Positions 1 to 8,940 of a DNA stretch of 64,000 bases are shown piece by piece. The stretch's first letter is position 1, and each line of letters opens with the position of its first letter. The translations under genes were made by a program, and so were the position numbers. The stretch spans positions 1-64,000 of the forward strand of contig JANQHB010000017.1 of NCBI GenBank assembly GCA_028277225.1, in the 5' to 3' direction. Under the pieces are notes generated by a model. The model was not told where the DNA came from, made no database searches, and saw only the letters and a program-made list of their open reading frames with translations. This DNA comes from Chlorobium sp. (GTDB lineage: Bacteria > Bacteroidota > Chlorobiia > Chlorobiales > Chlorobiaceae).

Positions 1-276
1 TGCGCTCTTGGGCGTATGCACACTCCATACCTTGTCGGGAACCTTGCCCGGCCCGAGATTTTTGACACGGACGACTACCTTGCACTCCTTGTTCAGCCAT
101 ATACTGTCTACGATCAGATCCGGCAGTGCAAGCTGGGGGTTTTTAAAGATCGCCTTCTGCTGTCCGGGAAGCGGCTGCCGAACAGCCTGCTCTGCGAGAG
201 CCTCGGAACACGGCACACCAGCGGCAGTCACCATTCCAAAGAGCAGCAGCATCACGTAAGAATACCATCGTTTCAT
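1..276 (-). CDS. Secreted protein of unknown function, C-terminus beyond the window edge
   Basis: The reading frame is open from the ATG at 276 to the window edge, giving 92 codons with no stop, so the C-terminus is missing. The first ~29 residues form a signal peptide: a KRW basic start, a hydrophobic VMLLLFGMVTAAGV core and an ALA-like cleavage region. The rest reads LPDLIVDSIWLNKECKVVVRVKNLGPGKVPDKVW, which has the look of a CARDB/adhesion-type beta-sandwich (an 'xxDLxV' strand followed by 'VxVxNxGxG'). GGAGCAAG lies just before the start; an in-frame ATG four codons upstream is possible. The function is unknown. The likely location is periplasm or cell surface. Confidence 0.6.
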   Translation of the reverse strand, partial: MKRWYSYVMLLLFGMVTAAGVPCSEALAEQAVRQPLPGQQKAIFKNPQLALPDLIVDSIWLNKECKVVVRVKNLGPGKVPDKVWSVHTPKSA

Positions 277-460
277 AACTTGCTCCATCCTGTTAAAGTG
301 TCCGGAAAAAAGCCATCCCCTCATCGAGTCTTGCGGAATACCTAACAATCAGACCATTCACAAACGCAGGAAAGGAATTGAACGAGGGGGAAAACACTGT
401 TGATACAACAGATATAATGTATACATTTCGCAGCTAAACAAAACCTAATCTATCAGGGGG

Positions 461-487
461 AAAAAACGGCAGCGGAAAACGCTGCCG
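461..487 (-). terminator. Rho-independent terminator of the 511-1119 gene
   Basis: On the minus strand CGGCAGCG-TTTTC-CGCTGCCG forms a GC-rich hairpin followed by TTTTTT (plus positions 461-466). It begins 24 bases after the stop codon of the outer-membrane protein gene. Confidence 0.8.
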
Positions 488-510
488 TAATGGAACTGCC
501 TGGTCACGCC

Positions 511-1119
511 TCAAAGATCTACCCTTACCCCAGCCACGAAATTGTGGCCTGAAACCGAGTATTCGGTATCCGGCTCAATATCTTCAAAAGCCACATCCCC
601 GGTCATGAAATAGCGGTAACCGAGATCAAAAGTAAGTTTCGGAACAGCCTGAAAGCCGACTCCTGCACCGAACTGATAGGCCAGAGACGTGTCGCTGTCA
701 CTATCGAACCCGTAATCATGTGTAACGTTGGCAAGACCGATACCGGCCATCACATACGGTTCGATCATCGATCCGGGCATATCGAGATCAAGATACCCGT
801 TTGCCATAAACGACAGGATCGACAGATCCTGATCGACAACAGTCCATCCCCAATGTGTCTTTATATTGTTCGACTGATAGCCAAGAGCCCCTTCAAGGCG
901 ATACATACCGCCGTCAAGTCCGATCGCACCGCTGAAACCGTATCCGGCATCATAGTCGGTCACATCGTTCTCAGTCCCCCAAAGCGTATCGGCATCGGAA
1001 TCAGAGAGCAGGGAAACTCCTCCTGAAACACTTGCATAAGGGGTGGCTGCATAGCTGGCAGGGGCCGAAACAAAGAATGCGAGAAGGACTGTGCACAGAA
1101 CAATCAATTTTTTCATCAT
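511..1119 (-). CDS. Outer-membrane beta-barrel protein (OmpA-like/opacity-type), paralog A
   Basis: This 202-residue protein has a signal peptide (MMKKLIVLCTVLLAFFVSAP...SYAA). It then shows alternating hydrophobic/polar strands rich in Gly, Tyr and Asp, typical of small 8-stranded beta-barrels. Recognisable elements are YASVSGGVSLLSD near the N-terminus, IEPYVMAGIGLANV in the middle, and LAYQFGAGVGFQAVPKLTFDLGYRYF followed by a terminal strand HNFVAGVRVDL ending in a hydrophobic residue, as in the porin_OMP_beta-brl and OmpA N-domain families. The next gene upstream (1249-1854) is a paralog with the same motif order, so this is a tandem duplication. The role is probably structural or adhesive in the outer membrane; no substrate can be inferred. 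Confidence 0.8.
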   Translation of the reverse strand: MMKKLIVLCTVLLAFFVSAPASYAATPYASVSGGVSLLSDSDADTLWGTENDVTDYDAGYGFSGAIGLDGGMYRLEGALGYQSNNIKTHWGWTVVDQDLSILSFMANGYLDLDMPGSMIEPYVMAGIGLANVTHDYGFDSDSDTSLAYQFGAGVGFQAVPKLTFDLGYRYFMTGDVAFEDIEPDTEYSVSGHNFVAGVRVDL

Positions 1120-1200
1120 GGATTTCTCCTTTTGGCAACACAGGAAAGCTCAGAAAAGATCACACGAAAAACATCCTGAATTCATGAAACAGTAAAGAGA

Positions 1201-1221
1201 CGGCAGCGTACAATGCTGCCG
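1201..1221 (-). terminator. Hairpin after the second outer-membrane protein gene, weak terminator
   Basis: CGGCAGC-ATTGTAC-GCTGCCG is an inverted repeat 28 bases downstream of the 1249-1854 stop. Only a short pyrimidine-rich stretch follows on the minus strand, so termination efficiency is uncertain. The stem resembles the terminator of the neighbouring paralog at 461-487. Confidence 0.45.
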
Positions 1222-1248
1222 CCCCTGAAGGCCGCAAATGCTATGCTC

Positions 1249-1854
1249 TTACAGCCCTACTCGTACACCGGCAAGAATGTTATGGCTTGAAATCGTGTAA
1301 TCGAGCACCGGATTGATGTCCTCGAATGTCGCATCTGAAGCCATGAAGTAGCGATATCCGAGATCGACGGCAATGTTCGGCGAAGCATCAAAAGCAACGC
1401 CCGCACCGAACTGGTATGCAAGCACCGTATCGCTGTCTTCAACGACACCGTTGTCTGCACCTACACTGGCAACACCGATCCCGGCCATAACGTAAGGCTC
1501 GACACCTGCACCGTTCATCGGAATATCGACGTAACCGTTAGCCATGAACGAGAGAATCGATATTTTCTCATCATCACTAGAGGGGGGGCCTCCATCATAC
1601 TTTGCCACACCGTTGTGCTGATAACCCACTGCTCCCTCGACACGGTACATGTCAGCGTCAAGTCCTAACGCACCGTTGACAATGTAGCCGGCATCAAATT
1701 CGAGCGCATTGTCACCGGCCCCCCCTTTTTCGTCAGAATCACTCAGGAAAGCCACACCTCCTGAAAAGCTTGCATAAGGTGTTGCCGCCTGGGCGAGCGG
1801 GGCACTAGCGCAGAAAACCAATAAGGCTGCACATGCTGCAATAAATTTTTTCAT
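1249..1854 (-). CDS. Outer-membrane beta-barrel protein (OmpA-like/opacity-type), paralog B
   Basis: I start at the ATG at 1854 rather than 1893: it is preceded by CGGAGAA at a good distance and gives a clean signal peptide (MKKFIAACAALLVFCASAPLAQAA). The 201-residue product matches paralog A block by block: YASFSGGVAFLSDSD, VEPYVMAGIGVASV, LAYQFGAGVAFDASPNIAVDLGYRYFMASDATFEDI and a closing HNILAGVRVGL strand. Loop lengths and acidic loops differ between the two, which suggests surface loops diverging after tandem duplication. The predicted location is the outer membrane. No specific function can be assigned. Confidence 0.8.
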   Translation of the reverse strand: MKKFIAACAALLVFCASAPLAQAATPYASFSGGVAFLSDSDEKGGAGDNALEFDAGYIVNGALGLDADMYRVEGAVGYQHNGVAKYDGGPPSSDDEKISILSFMANGYVDIPMNGAGVEPYVMAGIGVASVGADNGVVEDSDTVLAYQFGAGVAFDASPNIAVDLGYRYFMASDATFEDINPVLDYTISSHNILAGVRVGL

Positions 1855-1939
1855 GTCTGTTCTCCGTTTTGTTGACATAAGCATTTGGAACATAATTGTA
1901 TGTTCTCAAGAGTAATTTTACTGAAAAGAATGACAATGT

Positions 1940-2752
1940 TCAAGTGCTCAAATCCTCCATCAAGCGATCAAGCTGCGGTAATGCATCGCGATATCCCGCC
2001 TTGATCAGAAGAGAGACCTGGCGGGTATCCACAAGGCTGAACTCACCAAGAGAGGGAACGATCTTCAGATCAGCATCCCCGGTCTGCATGAGGGTTGTAT
2101 TCCTCAGGGTACTGTAAAACGCATTGAGCAGGAGGTCGATGATGGTTTCGGGTTTATTGAAAACATAGGCTCCCATCAGGTCAACGCATACAAGCGGTTT
2201 CATGCCGCTGTCAAGAAGCGGCGAAACAGGAACGTTCTCCATAAGCACACCGTCAACAAGCATTTTACCGTCACATTCGACAGGACGGAAAATACCCGGG
2301 ATACAGGCGCTGGCCATGACAGCGCGGGCCACATCACCCCGATCCATGACGACTTTCTCACCATGCTCGATATCTGTCGCTATCATGAATAGCGGTATCG
2401 AAGACTCCTCGATCCTGCGTTCACCAAGCAGGTCCGATACAACCCGGCCGAACTTTTTGTTGGAAAGCAGCCCGAACTGTGAAAGAGTCAAACCCGTAAG
2501 ATCCAGCCAGTCAAGGTCGAGGGCCACTGCCTCTATCTCCCGCCAATCCATGCCGAAGGCATAAAGCGATGCAATGAAAGAACCGATACTCGTTCCCGAA
2601 ACGGCTTTTATGCCGATCCCGAGTTCATCGATCGCACGCAGAACGCCAACGTGCGCCGCCCCCAGTACTGCGCCGCCCCCGAGGGCAAGGCCGATCGATA
2701 ACGGCTCTTTCGAACCGTGTGATGCACTTTTCTTCTGTTTTGGATCACTCAT
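1940..2752 (-). CDS. Patatin-like phospholipase (RssA/YchK type)
   Basis: This 270-residue lipid acyl hydrolase has the patatin fold. GLALGGGAVLGAAHVGV near residue 22 is the oxyanion-hole glycine loop, GTSIGS carries the nucleophile serine (G-x-S-x-G), and DGVLMENVP carries the catalytic aspartate of the Ser-Asp dyad (D-G-x). There is no signal peptide, so it is a cytoplasmic or membrane-associated hydrolase like bacterial RssA-type proteins. The length is typical of the short single-domain members. It lies 109 bases downstream of an aldehyde dehydrogenase on the same strand, a pairing compatible with lipid or fatty-aldehyde turnover, but the link is only positional. Confidence 0.88.
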   Translation of the reverse strand: MSDPKQKKSASHGSKEPLSIGLALGGGAVLGAAHVGVLRAIDELGIGIKAVSGTSIGSFIASLYAFGMDWREIEAVALDLDWLDLTGLTLSQFGLLSNKKFGRVVSDLLGERRIEESSIPLFMIATDIEHGEKVVMDRGDVARAVMASACIPGIFRPVECDGKMLVDGVLMENVPVSPLLDSGMKPLVCVDLMGAYVFNKPETIIDLLLNAFYSTLRNTTLMQTGDADLKIVPSLGEFSLVDTRQVSLLIKAGYRDALPQLDRLMEDLST

Positions 2753-2861
2753 GAAAACTCAGCTTCCGGCATCTGTTCGTCCCGTCGGTCAGAAATCTTT
2801 CCGTCATTCTTCTCTATGTAGTACGCAGAAAGCCATAAAAAAGGTTCAGAACGTCGTCCGA

Positions 2862-4271
2862 TCATTTGAAAAAACGGAACAGCATGCGAAGTATTCGAAA
2901 TTTCCTGTCCTCAAAAGGCGGGTAACGCAGCCTGTTTTCAGGAAAAAGACCTTTTACATGAACGCTTCTCTGCCGGGAAAAGGTATCGAACCCTGATTTG
3001 CCATGATACCGTCCGTTACCGCACTCGCCGGTCCCCCCGAACGGCAATGCCGGAACAGCCGCCTGAAACATGAGATCATTGATGCACAACCCCCCTGAAC
3101 GGGTCCGTTCGACAAAAGTTCGCTGGAAAGAACGATCATTGGAGAAAAGATAAACCGCAAGCGGCTGGCCGGCCTTCCGGATCGTTTCCAGGGCATTATC
3201 CGTATCGGTATAGGTAACGACTGGCAGGAGAGGGCCGAAAATCTCCTCGGTCAACACCGGTGAACCGGGTGCAATGTCACAAAGAATCGTTGGTGAACAA
3301 TAGCGGCTGCCGGAATCAGCAACGCCTCCTGTAACCACGGTACCATCCTTCATGTAGCCTGTCAACCTCCGAAGCTGTTCTGCAGAGATCAGTGCAGGAT
3401 AATCGCTGCTTTTTTCAGGTTCCGCTCCGTAAAACACCTCAAGAGCATCCTTCATGCTTTTCAGCAATTCTTTTTCCAGATCGCGATGAACCAGCACATA
3501 ATCAGGGGCAATGCAGGTCTGTCCTGCATTGAGGAATTTCGCCCACACAATCCTTCTTGCAGCGACATCGATATCGACACTGCGATCGACAACACAGGGA
3601 TTTTTCCCCCCAAGTTCGAGCGTGACCGGTGTAAGGTGTGCCGCAGCAGCAGCCATAACCTTTTTACCCGCTTCCTTTCCTCCCGTAAAAAAAATGTGGT
3701 CGAAAGGCTCTTTGACCATTTCTTTGCCTTCATCAGCGCCGCCGGGAAAGAGACGCAAAGCACGCCGGTCGATATAGTCTCCAAACGCCTCGACAAGCAG
3801 CGCCGATGTTGCAGGCGCCCGCTCGGAAGGCTTGATGACCACACAGTTTCCCGCTGCAATCGCACCGATTGCGGGCGCCAGCGCGAGCTGGAGCGGGTAG
3901 TTCCATGCACCGATAACAAGCACAACACCACAGGGCTCGGAATAATAGTAGCTCCTGCCGGGCTGATAGCGGAGCGGCGTATGGACCCGCCTTGGTTTCA
4001 TCCAGGACCTGAGATGCCTCAGGGCATGGCGGATTTCGGTCTGGAGGTAATGGATTTCGGTAAAAAAGGTTTCCGCACGGGACTTGCGAAAATCTTGCTG
4101 CAAAGCCTCATAAATATCGTTTTCACGCTCTTCCAGGAACCGTTCGATCATGAGGAGTTGCTTCTTTCTCCACAGGTACGGACGCGTAATCCCGCTGTCG
4201 AACGATGCTTTCAGTTCCTTCAGGACGTCGGAAGGATTCTGTTGGCTCAGCGCTTTTAAATCCCGCCCCAT
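2862..4271 (-). CDS. Aldehyde dehydrogenase (class 3 / fatty aldehyde type)
   Basis: NAD(P)-dependent oxidation of an aldehyde to a carboxylate. The start at 4271 (MGRDLKALSQQ) fits family length, giving 469 residues; the frame is open further upstream, but that extension reads through repeat-rich intergenic DNA and does not look like protein. Motifs: VLVIGAWNYPLQL (cofactor region), FFTGGKEAGKKV (Rossmann glycine loop), LELGGKNP (general-base Glu), NAGQTCIAPDYVL (nucleophile Cys) and EEIFGPLLPV. The C-terminal HGKSGFDTFSRQRSV block is typical of class 3 ALDHs acting on medium/long-chain or aromatic aldehydes. No clear Shine-Dalgarno is visible. The patatin-like gene follows in the same orientation. 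Confidence 0.9.
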   Translation of the reverse strand: MGRDLKALSQQNPSDVLKELKASFDSGITRPYLWRKKQLLMIERFLEERENDIYEALQQDFRKSRAETFFTEIHYLQTEIRHALRHLRSWMKPRRVHTPLRYQPGRSYYYSEPCGVVLVIGAWNYPLQLALAPAIGAIAAGNCVVIKPSERAPATSALLVEAFGDYIDRRALRLFPGGADEGKEMVKEPFDHIFFTGGKEAGKKVMAAAAAHLTPVTLELGGKNPCVVDRSVDIDVAARRIVWAKFLNAGQTCIAPDYVLVHRDLEKELLKSMKDALEVFYGAEPEKSSDYPALISAEQLRRLTGYMKDGTVVTGGVADSGSRYCSPTILCDIAPGSPVLTEEIFGPLLPVVTYTDTDNALETIRKAGQPLAVYLFSNDRSFQRTFVERTRSGGLCINDLMFQAAVPALPFGGTGECGNGRYHGKSGFDTFSRQRSVHVKGLFPENRLRYPPFEDRKFRILRMLFRFFK

Positions 4272-4703
4272 AATGAAAAAGTCATAGTGATCGCCATAAA
4301 ACCGGCCATAAATTAGAACGAAAGATTTTTCGCCACTGCAGCACGGCCAAGTGTCTTCATTCAGCCCATGAGTTAAGGTCTTCAGTAGGCAGTTCACAGT
4401 CAGCAGTTACAATCATCAATCCCTTTCCTCCTGCCTCCCCAGCCGTCCGACCTTCAAAAGGGCGAAAAATCTTTCGCCCCTACATTGCCTCCCACCATTC
4501 ACGATTTACGAATCACGATTCACGATCTTCCCCTCCTGACACCTAACACGTAGCACCTTCCCCCACTCATCGCTCAGCACTCGTTGCTGTATTGTCTTCT
4601 TCCCCCCCGTCACTCTACCCCCGGCAATCCGGCTGAAAAACATTTCTTACATTACTCCCATGCAACATCTAAAGTAACACAACAAAAAGCAGAACACATA
4701 GTT
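4272..4703. repeat. Repeat-filled intergenic region with palindrome and CGTGATTCGTGAATGG-type words
   Basis: No gene is seen between the divergent aldehyde dehydrogenase and terC-like genes. The gap holds a palindrome at 4460-4479 (arms GGGCGAAA/TTTCGCCC, followed by CTACA) and a 4496-4526 stretch made of CATTCACGATTTACGAATCACGATT-like half-overlapping words. 'CACTCATCGCTCAGCACTCG' phrases also occur. The same word families return at 16620-16740, 27950-28140, 29585-29690, 42160-42450 and 44380-44545. Promoters of both flanking genes must lie here, but I could not place them with confidence. Confidence 0.6.
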
Positions 4704-5468
4704 ATGGAATGGCTTACTCAGCCCGAAGCATGGATCGCCCTGGCGACACTCACGGCTCTTGAAATCGTTCTCGGGATAGACAATATCATCTTCATTTCAA
4801 TCATAGCAGGACGCCTGCCCGAGTCACAGCGGGGAAAAGGGAGAGTTCTCGGGCTGGGAATGGCCATGATCGCACGTATCCTCCTCCTGCTTTCGATCAC
4901 CTGGGTCATGAGCCTGACGGCAGGCCTGTTCACGGTACTGGAACATGAGGTTTCCGGTCGGGACCTTATCCTTCTGTTCGGAGGACTCTTCCTTCTGGCA
5001 AAAAGTACCCATGAAATCCACCACAGCCTCGAAGGCAACGGGCACGAAAAACAGCAGACTGTCACAGCCAGCCTTTTTTCGGTCCTCCTGCAGATCGCTG
5101 TCATCGATATCGTTTTTTCACTTGATTCAGTCATCACGGCCGTTGGCCTTGCTGAAGACGTCGGCGTCATGATAACGGCCATCATGATCTCTATCGCGAT
5201 CATGATGCTTGCAGCAAAATCCATCAACGATTTTGTAGACCGTCATCCCACAATCAAGATGCTCGCCCTGAGTTTCCTCATCCTGGTTGGTGTGACGCTC
5301 GTTGCCGAAGGAGCCGGTTTCGAGTTCCCCAAAGGCTATATCTATTTCGCCATGGCTTTCTCCGTCAGTGTCGAGCTGCTCAACCTCCGCATGCGAAAGA
5401 AGGAGACCGAACCGGTCCAACTGCGAAAATCCGCAGCCATAGAACCCGTCGAGGGGCCCCTGAACTGA
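4704..5468 (+). CDS. TerC-family integral membrane protein
   Basis: This is a 254-residue polytopic membrane protein. The start at 4704 (MEWLTQPEAWIALATLTALEI) matches the canonical TerC N-terminus; the frame extends 40 codons further upstream, but that part translates the repeat region. Characteristic TerC elements are ALEIVLGIDNIIFISI in the first membrane segment and its internal repeat counterpart VIDIVFSLDSVITAVG. The paired acidic residues in these two inverted-repeat motifs are thought to bind metal. About seven hydrophobic segments run to residue ~235, ending with a charged tail. The family is tied to tellurite resistance and, more generally, to metal (manganese) export or metalation of secreted proteins. 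The specific substrate here is unknown. Confidence 0.9.
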   Translation: MEWLTQPEAWIALATLTALEIVLGIDNIIFISIIAGRLPESQRGKGRVLGLGMAMIARILLLLSITWVMSLTAGLFTVLEHEVSGRDLILLFGGLFLLAKSTHEIHHSLEGNGHEKQQTVTASLFSVLLQIAVIDIVFSLDSVITAVGLAEDVGVMITAIMISIAIMMLAAKSINDFVDRHPTIKMLALSFLILVGVTLVAEGAGFEFPKGYIYFAMAFSVSVELLNLRMRKKETEPVQLRKSAAIEPVEGPLN

Positions 5469-5602
5469 TCAACGGCAGCAATACTCGTTCCGGGCGGCAA
5501 AAGCACGTTGCCTTTACCGCCTTGAACGGAACAGACTGCCGGAACAGCGTGTTTTGAATAAGGAAACTTAGTGATGCCTTTGAACCCGGAGGAACTGCCA
5601 TC

Positions 5603-8029
5603 ATGCCGATACCTGAACCGCTCAGCCATACAGACCTCTATAACCGCTGCGACCCGGAAAGCCTGTCTTTCAAAAGTACAAAGGAACTGGACGAGGCAAT
5701 AACCGTCTCGGGCCAGGATCGTGCACATGAGGCTATCAGGTTCGGTGTCGGCATGAAACACCAGGGATTCAATATTTTCGCCCTTGGACCGGCCGGAACA
5801 GGCAAACAGACCGCGCTGGAAAACTATCTCGAACAGAAAGCGACCGATGAACCGGTCCCCCTCGACTGGTGTTACGTCTATAATTTTGCCGATATGCGCC
5901 GGCCAATGGCAATCAGCCTGCCTGCCGGAGACGCATGCGGATTCCGTGATGCGATGGAGCAGCTCCTCGAAGGACTCCTGACAGTCGTACCCGGTGCTTT
6001 CAGCAGCGAAGAGTACCAGGAACAGGAAAAGAACATCAAAGAAGAGTTCGCCGAACGTCAGGCGTCCGAAATTGAGAAACTTGAAAAAATAGCGTCAGAA
6101 AAAAATATCGCTCTTATCAGGACCCCTTCGGGTTTTGCCTTCGCCCCGGTCAAAAAAGGAGAAGTGGTAAATGCCGAGGAGTTCATGCGCCTCAAGTCAG
6201 CGGAAAAAGAAGCGATTGAAAAGGAGATAGGAACACTGAAGGAATCGATGCAGTCAATCATGAAGCAGATTCCAAAATGGCAGCGGGAGACCAGGAAAAA
6301 ATTGAATGAACTGAACCGACAGGTGGCGGCATTTGCCGTCAAGCCTCTGTTCAGCGAACTGAAAAACACCTACAAAGACCACAAGGCAATTGCCGGCTAT
6401 CTCGACGATGTCGAAAAAGATGCGGTAGAACATTTCGGACAGTTTCTTGAAAAAGATCACGATAAACAGCAGACGCCGATTTCTCCCTTGCAGGGCAAGG
6501 AAACCGACAGCAGACGCTTCAACCCTTACAGGGTGAACGTTGTGATCGACAACTGCAAAACCCAAGGCGCACCTGTGATCTATGAAGACAAGCCTTCCAT
6601 ACAAAACCTTGTCGGAGACATCGAACACCTTGCCCAGATGGGCACGCTCGTCACCGATTTCACCCTGATCAAGGCCGGAGCCCTTCACAAGGCGAACGGC
6701 GGATACCTCATCCTCAACGCCCGACGCCTGATGATGGAACCGCTGGCCTATGAAGCACTGAAAAAAGCGATCCGGACACGTCAGATCCGCATCGAATCCC
6801 TCGCCCAGCTCTATGGCATGGCAAGCACGCTCTCTCTCGACCCGGAACCGATCCCTCTCGACACGAAAATCATCCTGCTTGGCGAACGCAGGCTCTATTA
6901 CCTTTTAAGTGCCCATGACCCGGATTTCAATGAACTGTTCAAGGTTGCCGCGGATTTTGACGACGACATGGAAAGAGATCATGATGCGCATCTCTTCTAC
7001 GCCGCATTTATCAGCTCGATCATCCGGCAGGAGAAGCTCAGGCATATGGACGCCTCTGCCGTGGCCCGCGTCATCGAATACGGATCGAGACTTTCGGGCG
7101 ACTCGTCCAAACTGTCAACACATATCCAGAGCATCACCGACCTTGTCAACGAGTCCGGCTACTACGCAGATGAAAACAACAACGACCTGATCACCCACGG
7201 AGATGTCCAGCAGGCAATTGATGCCAGACGGTACCGTGCTGGCCGGGTACCGGAAAAAATTGAAGACGCTATCCTTCAGAACACCATCCTCATCGACACG
7301 GAATCTGAAAAAGTGGGGCAGATAAACGGCTTGTCGGTCTATACGCTCGGCAACCAGAGCTTCGGCAAGCCAAGCCGCATTACGACCAGAATCAAGATGG
7401 GCAAAGGAGAGGTCGTCGATATCGAACGTGAAGTGGACATGGGCGGCCCCCTCCATTCAAAAGGAGTCCTGATCCTCAACGGCTTCCTCGGAGGACGGTT
7501 CGGACAGGACCAGCCGCTTTCTCTTTCAGCAACCCTTGTTTTCGAGCAGTCGTACGGCGAGGTGGACGGGGACAGCGCTTCGTCAGCCGAGCTCTATGCG
7601 CTGCTTTCTGCAATTTCCGCCAGACCTGTCAAACAATGTTTCGCTGTAACCGGTTCGGTCAACCAGTATGGTGGCGTTCAGGCCATCGGCGGAGTCAACG
7701 AAAAGATCGAGGGTTTTTTCGACCTCTGCCTGAAACGGGGACTTACAGGGAAACAGGGCGTTCTGATACCTGCGTCAAATACAAGAAACCTGATGCTCCG
7801 GGAGGATGTCCGGGATGCCGTCAGGGAAAACCGTTTCTTTATCTATCCGGTCAACCATGTCGACGAAGGAATAGAAATCCTGACCGGGATTCCTGCAGGC
7901 CGGAAGCAGGATGACGGCAGCTACCCCGATGATTCGATCAACGGTCTTGCTGTCCGGACGCTCAAGGCAATGGCGGAGAAACAGAAAAAGCAGAAGGAAA
8001 ATTCGAACACCGATAATGAGAATACATAA
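5603..8029 (+). CDS. LonB-type ATP-dependent protease (S16, AAA_32 family)
   Basis: This 808-residue cytoplasmic AAA+ protease has GPAGTGKQT (Walker A) near residue 59. A long insert with coiled-coil segments (~130-270, Glu/Lys rich) follows, then an AAA/LID region, and a C-terminal Lon proteolytic domain. In that last domain YGEVDGDSASSAELYALLSA holds the nucleophile Ser and QAIGGVNEKIEGFF holds the catalytic Lys. This architecture (P-loop domain split by a coiled-coil insertion, Lon domain at the end, no classical Lon N-domain) is that of the E. coli YcbZ/LonB group, not of housekeeping Lon. It presumably degrades damaged proteins. The stop overlaps the start of the next gene (TAATG), so translation of the two is probably coupled. 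Confidence 0.9.
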   Translation: MPIPEPLSHTDLYNRCDPESLSFKSTKELDEAITVSGQDRAHEAIRFGVGMKHQGFNIFALGPAGTGKQTALENYLEQKATDEPVPLDWCYVYNFADMRRPMAISLPAGDACGFRDAMEQLLEGLLTVVPGAFSSEEYQEQEKNIKEEFAERQASEIEKLEKIASEKNIALIRTPSGFAFAPVKKGEVVNAEEFMRLKSAEKEAIEKEIGTLKESMQSIMKQIPKWQRETRKKLNELNRQVAAFAVKPLFSELKNTYKDHKAIAGYLDDVEKDAVEHFGQFLEKDHDKQQTPISPLQGKETDSRRFNPYRVNVVIDNCKTQGAPVIYEDKPSIQNLVGDIEHLAQMGTLVTDFTLIKAGALHKANGGYLILNARRLMMEPLAYEALKKAIRTRQIRIESLAQLYGMASTLSLDPEPIPLDTKIILLGERRLYYLLSAHDPDFNELFKVAADFDDDMERDHDAHLFYAAFISSIIRQEKLRHMDASAVARVIEYGSRLSGDSSKLSTHIQSITDLVNESGYYADENNNDLITHGDVQQAIDARRYRAGRVPEKIEDAILQNTILIDTESEKVGQINGLSVYTLGNQSFGKPSRITTRIKMGKGEVVDIEREVDMGGPLHSKGVLILNGFLGGRFGQDQPLSLSATLVFEQSYGEVDGDSASSAELYALLSAISARPVKQCFAVTGSVNQYGGVQAIGGVNEKIEGFFDLCLKRGLTGKQGVLIPASNTRNLMLREDVRDAVRENRFFIYPVNHVDEGIEILTGIPAGRKQDDGSYPDDSINGLAVRTLKAMAEKQKKQKENSNTDNENT

Positions 8030-8886
8030 TGGCCACCCCAACCGTCACGACAACCATTAAAAGGATCACGGTGGCGATAGACTGTTCCCCCTACAGCCGC
8101 GCTTCCCTGTCCGCTGCCGCAGAGATCGCCGGGCGCCTGCATGCCGAGCTTTCAGGCGTTTTCATCGAGGATATCAACCTGCTCAGGATGGCCGAACTCC
8201 CGTTCACACAGGAAATACAGGCGCATACCGCCCGTTTTGAACCGTTCGACCTGGCCAGGGCTGAACGTATGCTCAAAAAGCAATCGAAGACGGCATCGAG
8301 GCTTCTGCGAGAGTCGGCGGAACGCTTTGCGATCCCGCATTCATTCAGAACGCTTCGGGGAACCGTCCCTTCACTCCTGCTCTCGGCTGCACTGGACACC
8401 GACCTGCTTGCAATCGGCAGATGGGGAAACACCCCTTCATGCAAGAGAGGCCTCGGTTCGACCGCACAGAAAGCGGTCAGGGAATCAAAAACAAATGTAC
8501 TCGTCGCCCATCATGCCGGCTTTTCTCTCCAGAGTCCCCTCGTTGTCCTCTTTGACGGCTCCAGAGGCGCGTTAAACGCACTCGAAACGGCACTCGGCCT
8601 TGTTCAGCAAAAAACGCACCTGCATGTTTTTCTCCTCGCCAATAACGAAGCAGAACAGGAAAAAAACAGAAACAGAGCTGAACAGCATATTGGCAGAAAA
8701 ACAGGACTCGTCGAATTTCATAACGTACCCCTGACCAGTGGCACCTTGCTCCGGCAGTGCATAAACATGACCGGCCCGGGACTGCTCCTGGTGAGTGAAA
8801 ACACCGACGCTCTTGACAAGGAAGCGATCTACCGGCTCATCGATTCCGTAGAATGCCCCGTGCTTCTTGTCAGGAGTACGGCATAA
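8029..8886 (+). CDS. Universal stress protein family, tandem UspA-like domains
   Basis: This 285-residue protein begins KRITVAIDCSPYSRASLSAAAEIAGRL, the first beta-strand and helix of a UspA fold. The second half restarts with PLVVLFDGSRGALNALETALGL, the same pattern, so there are probably two degenerate Usp domains. LLAIGRWGNT and VLVAHH correspond to the phosphate-binding region, but the classic G-x2-G-x9-G-(S/T) ATP motif is only partly retained, so nucleotide binding is uncertain. The start codon overlaps the LonB stop codon by one base, implying co-expression with that protease and a role in stress response or protein quality control. Confidence 0.75.
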   Translation: MATPTVTTTIKRITVAIDCSPYSRASLSAAAEIAGRLHAELSGVFIEDINLLRMAELPFTQEIQAHTARFEPFDLARAERMLKKQSKTASRLLRESAERFAIPHSFRTLRGTVPSLLLSAALDTDLLAIGRWGNTPSCKRGLGSTAQKAVRESKTNVLVAHHAGFSLQSPLVVLFDGSRGALNALETALGLVQQKTHLHVFLLANNEAEQEKNRNRAEQHIGRKTGLVEFHNVPLTSGTLLRQCINMTGPGLLLVSENTDALDKEAIYRLIDSVECPVLLVRSTA

Positions 8887-8940
8887 CGCTCTGTATGACA
8901 GCACCATCGATGAAAAAAGCGCAGCAGGATATAACACTGC

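Noticed and set aside
3486..4259. 257-codon open frame opposite the aldehyde dehydrogenase
   Set aside because: It is antisense to a strongly conserved enzyme and its translation has no domain-like text; a shadow of codon bias.
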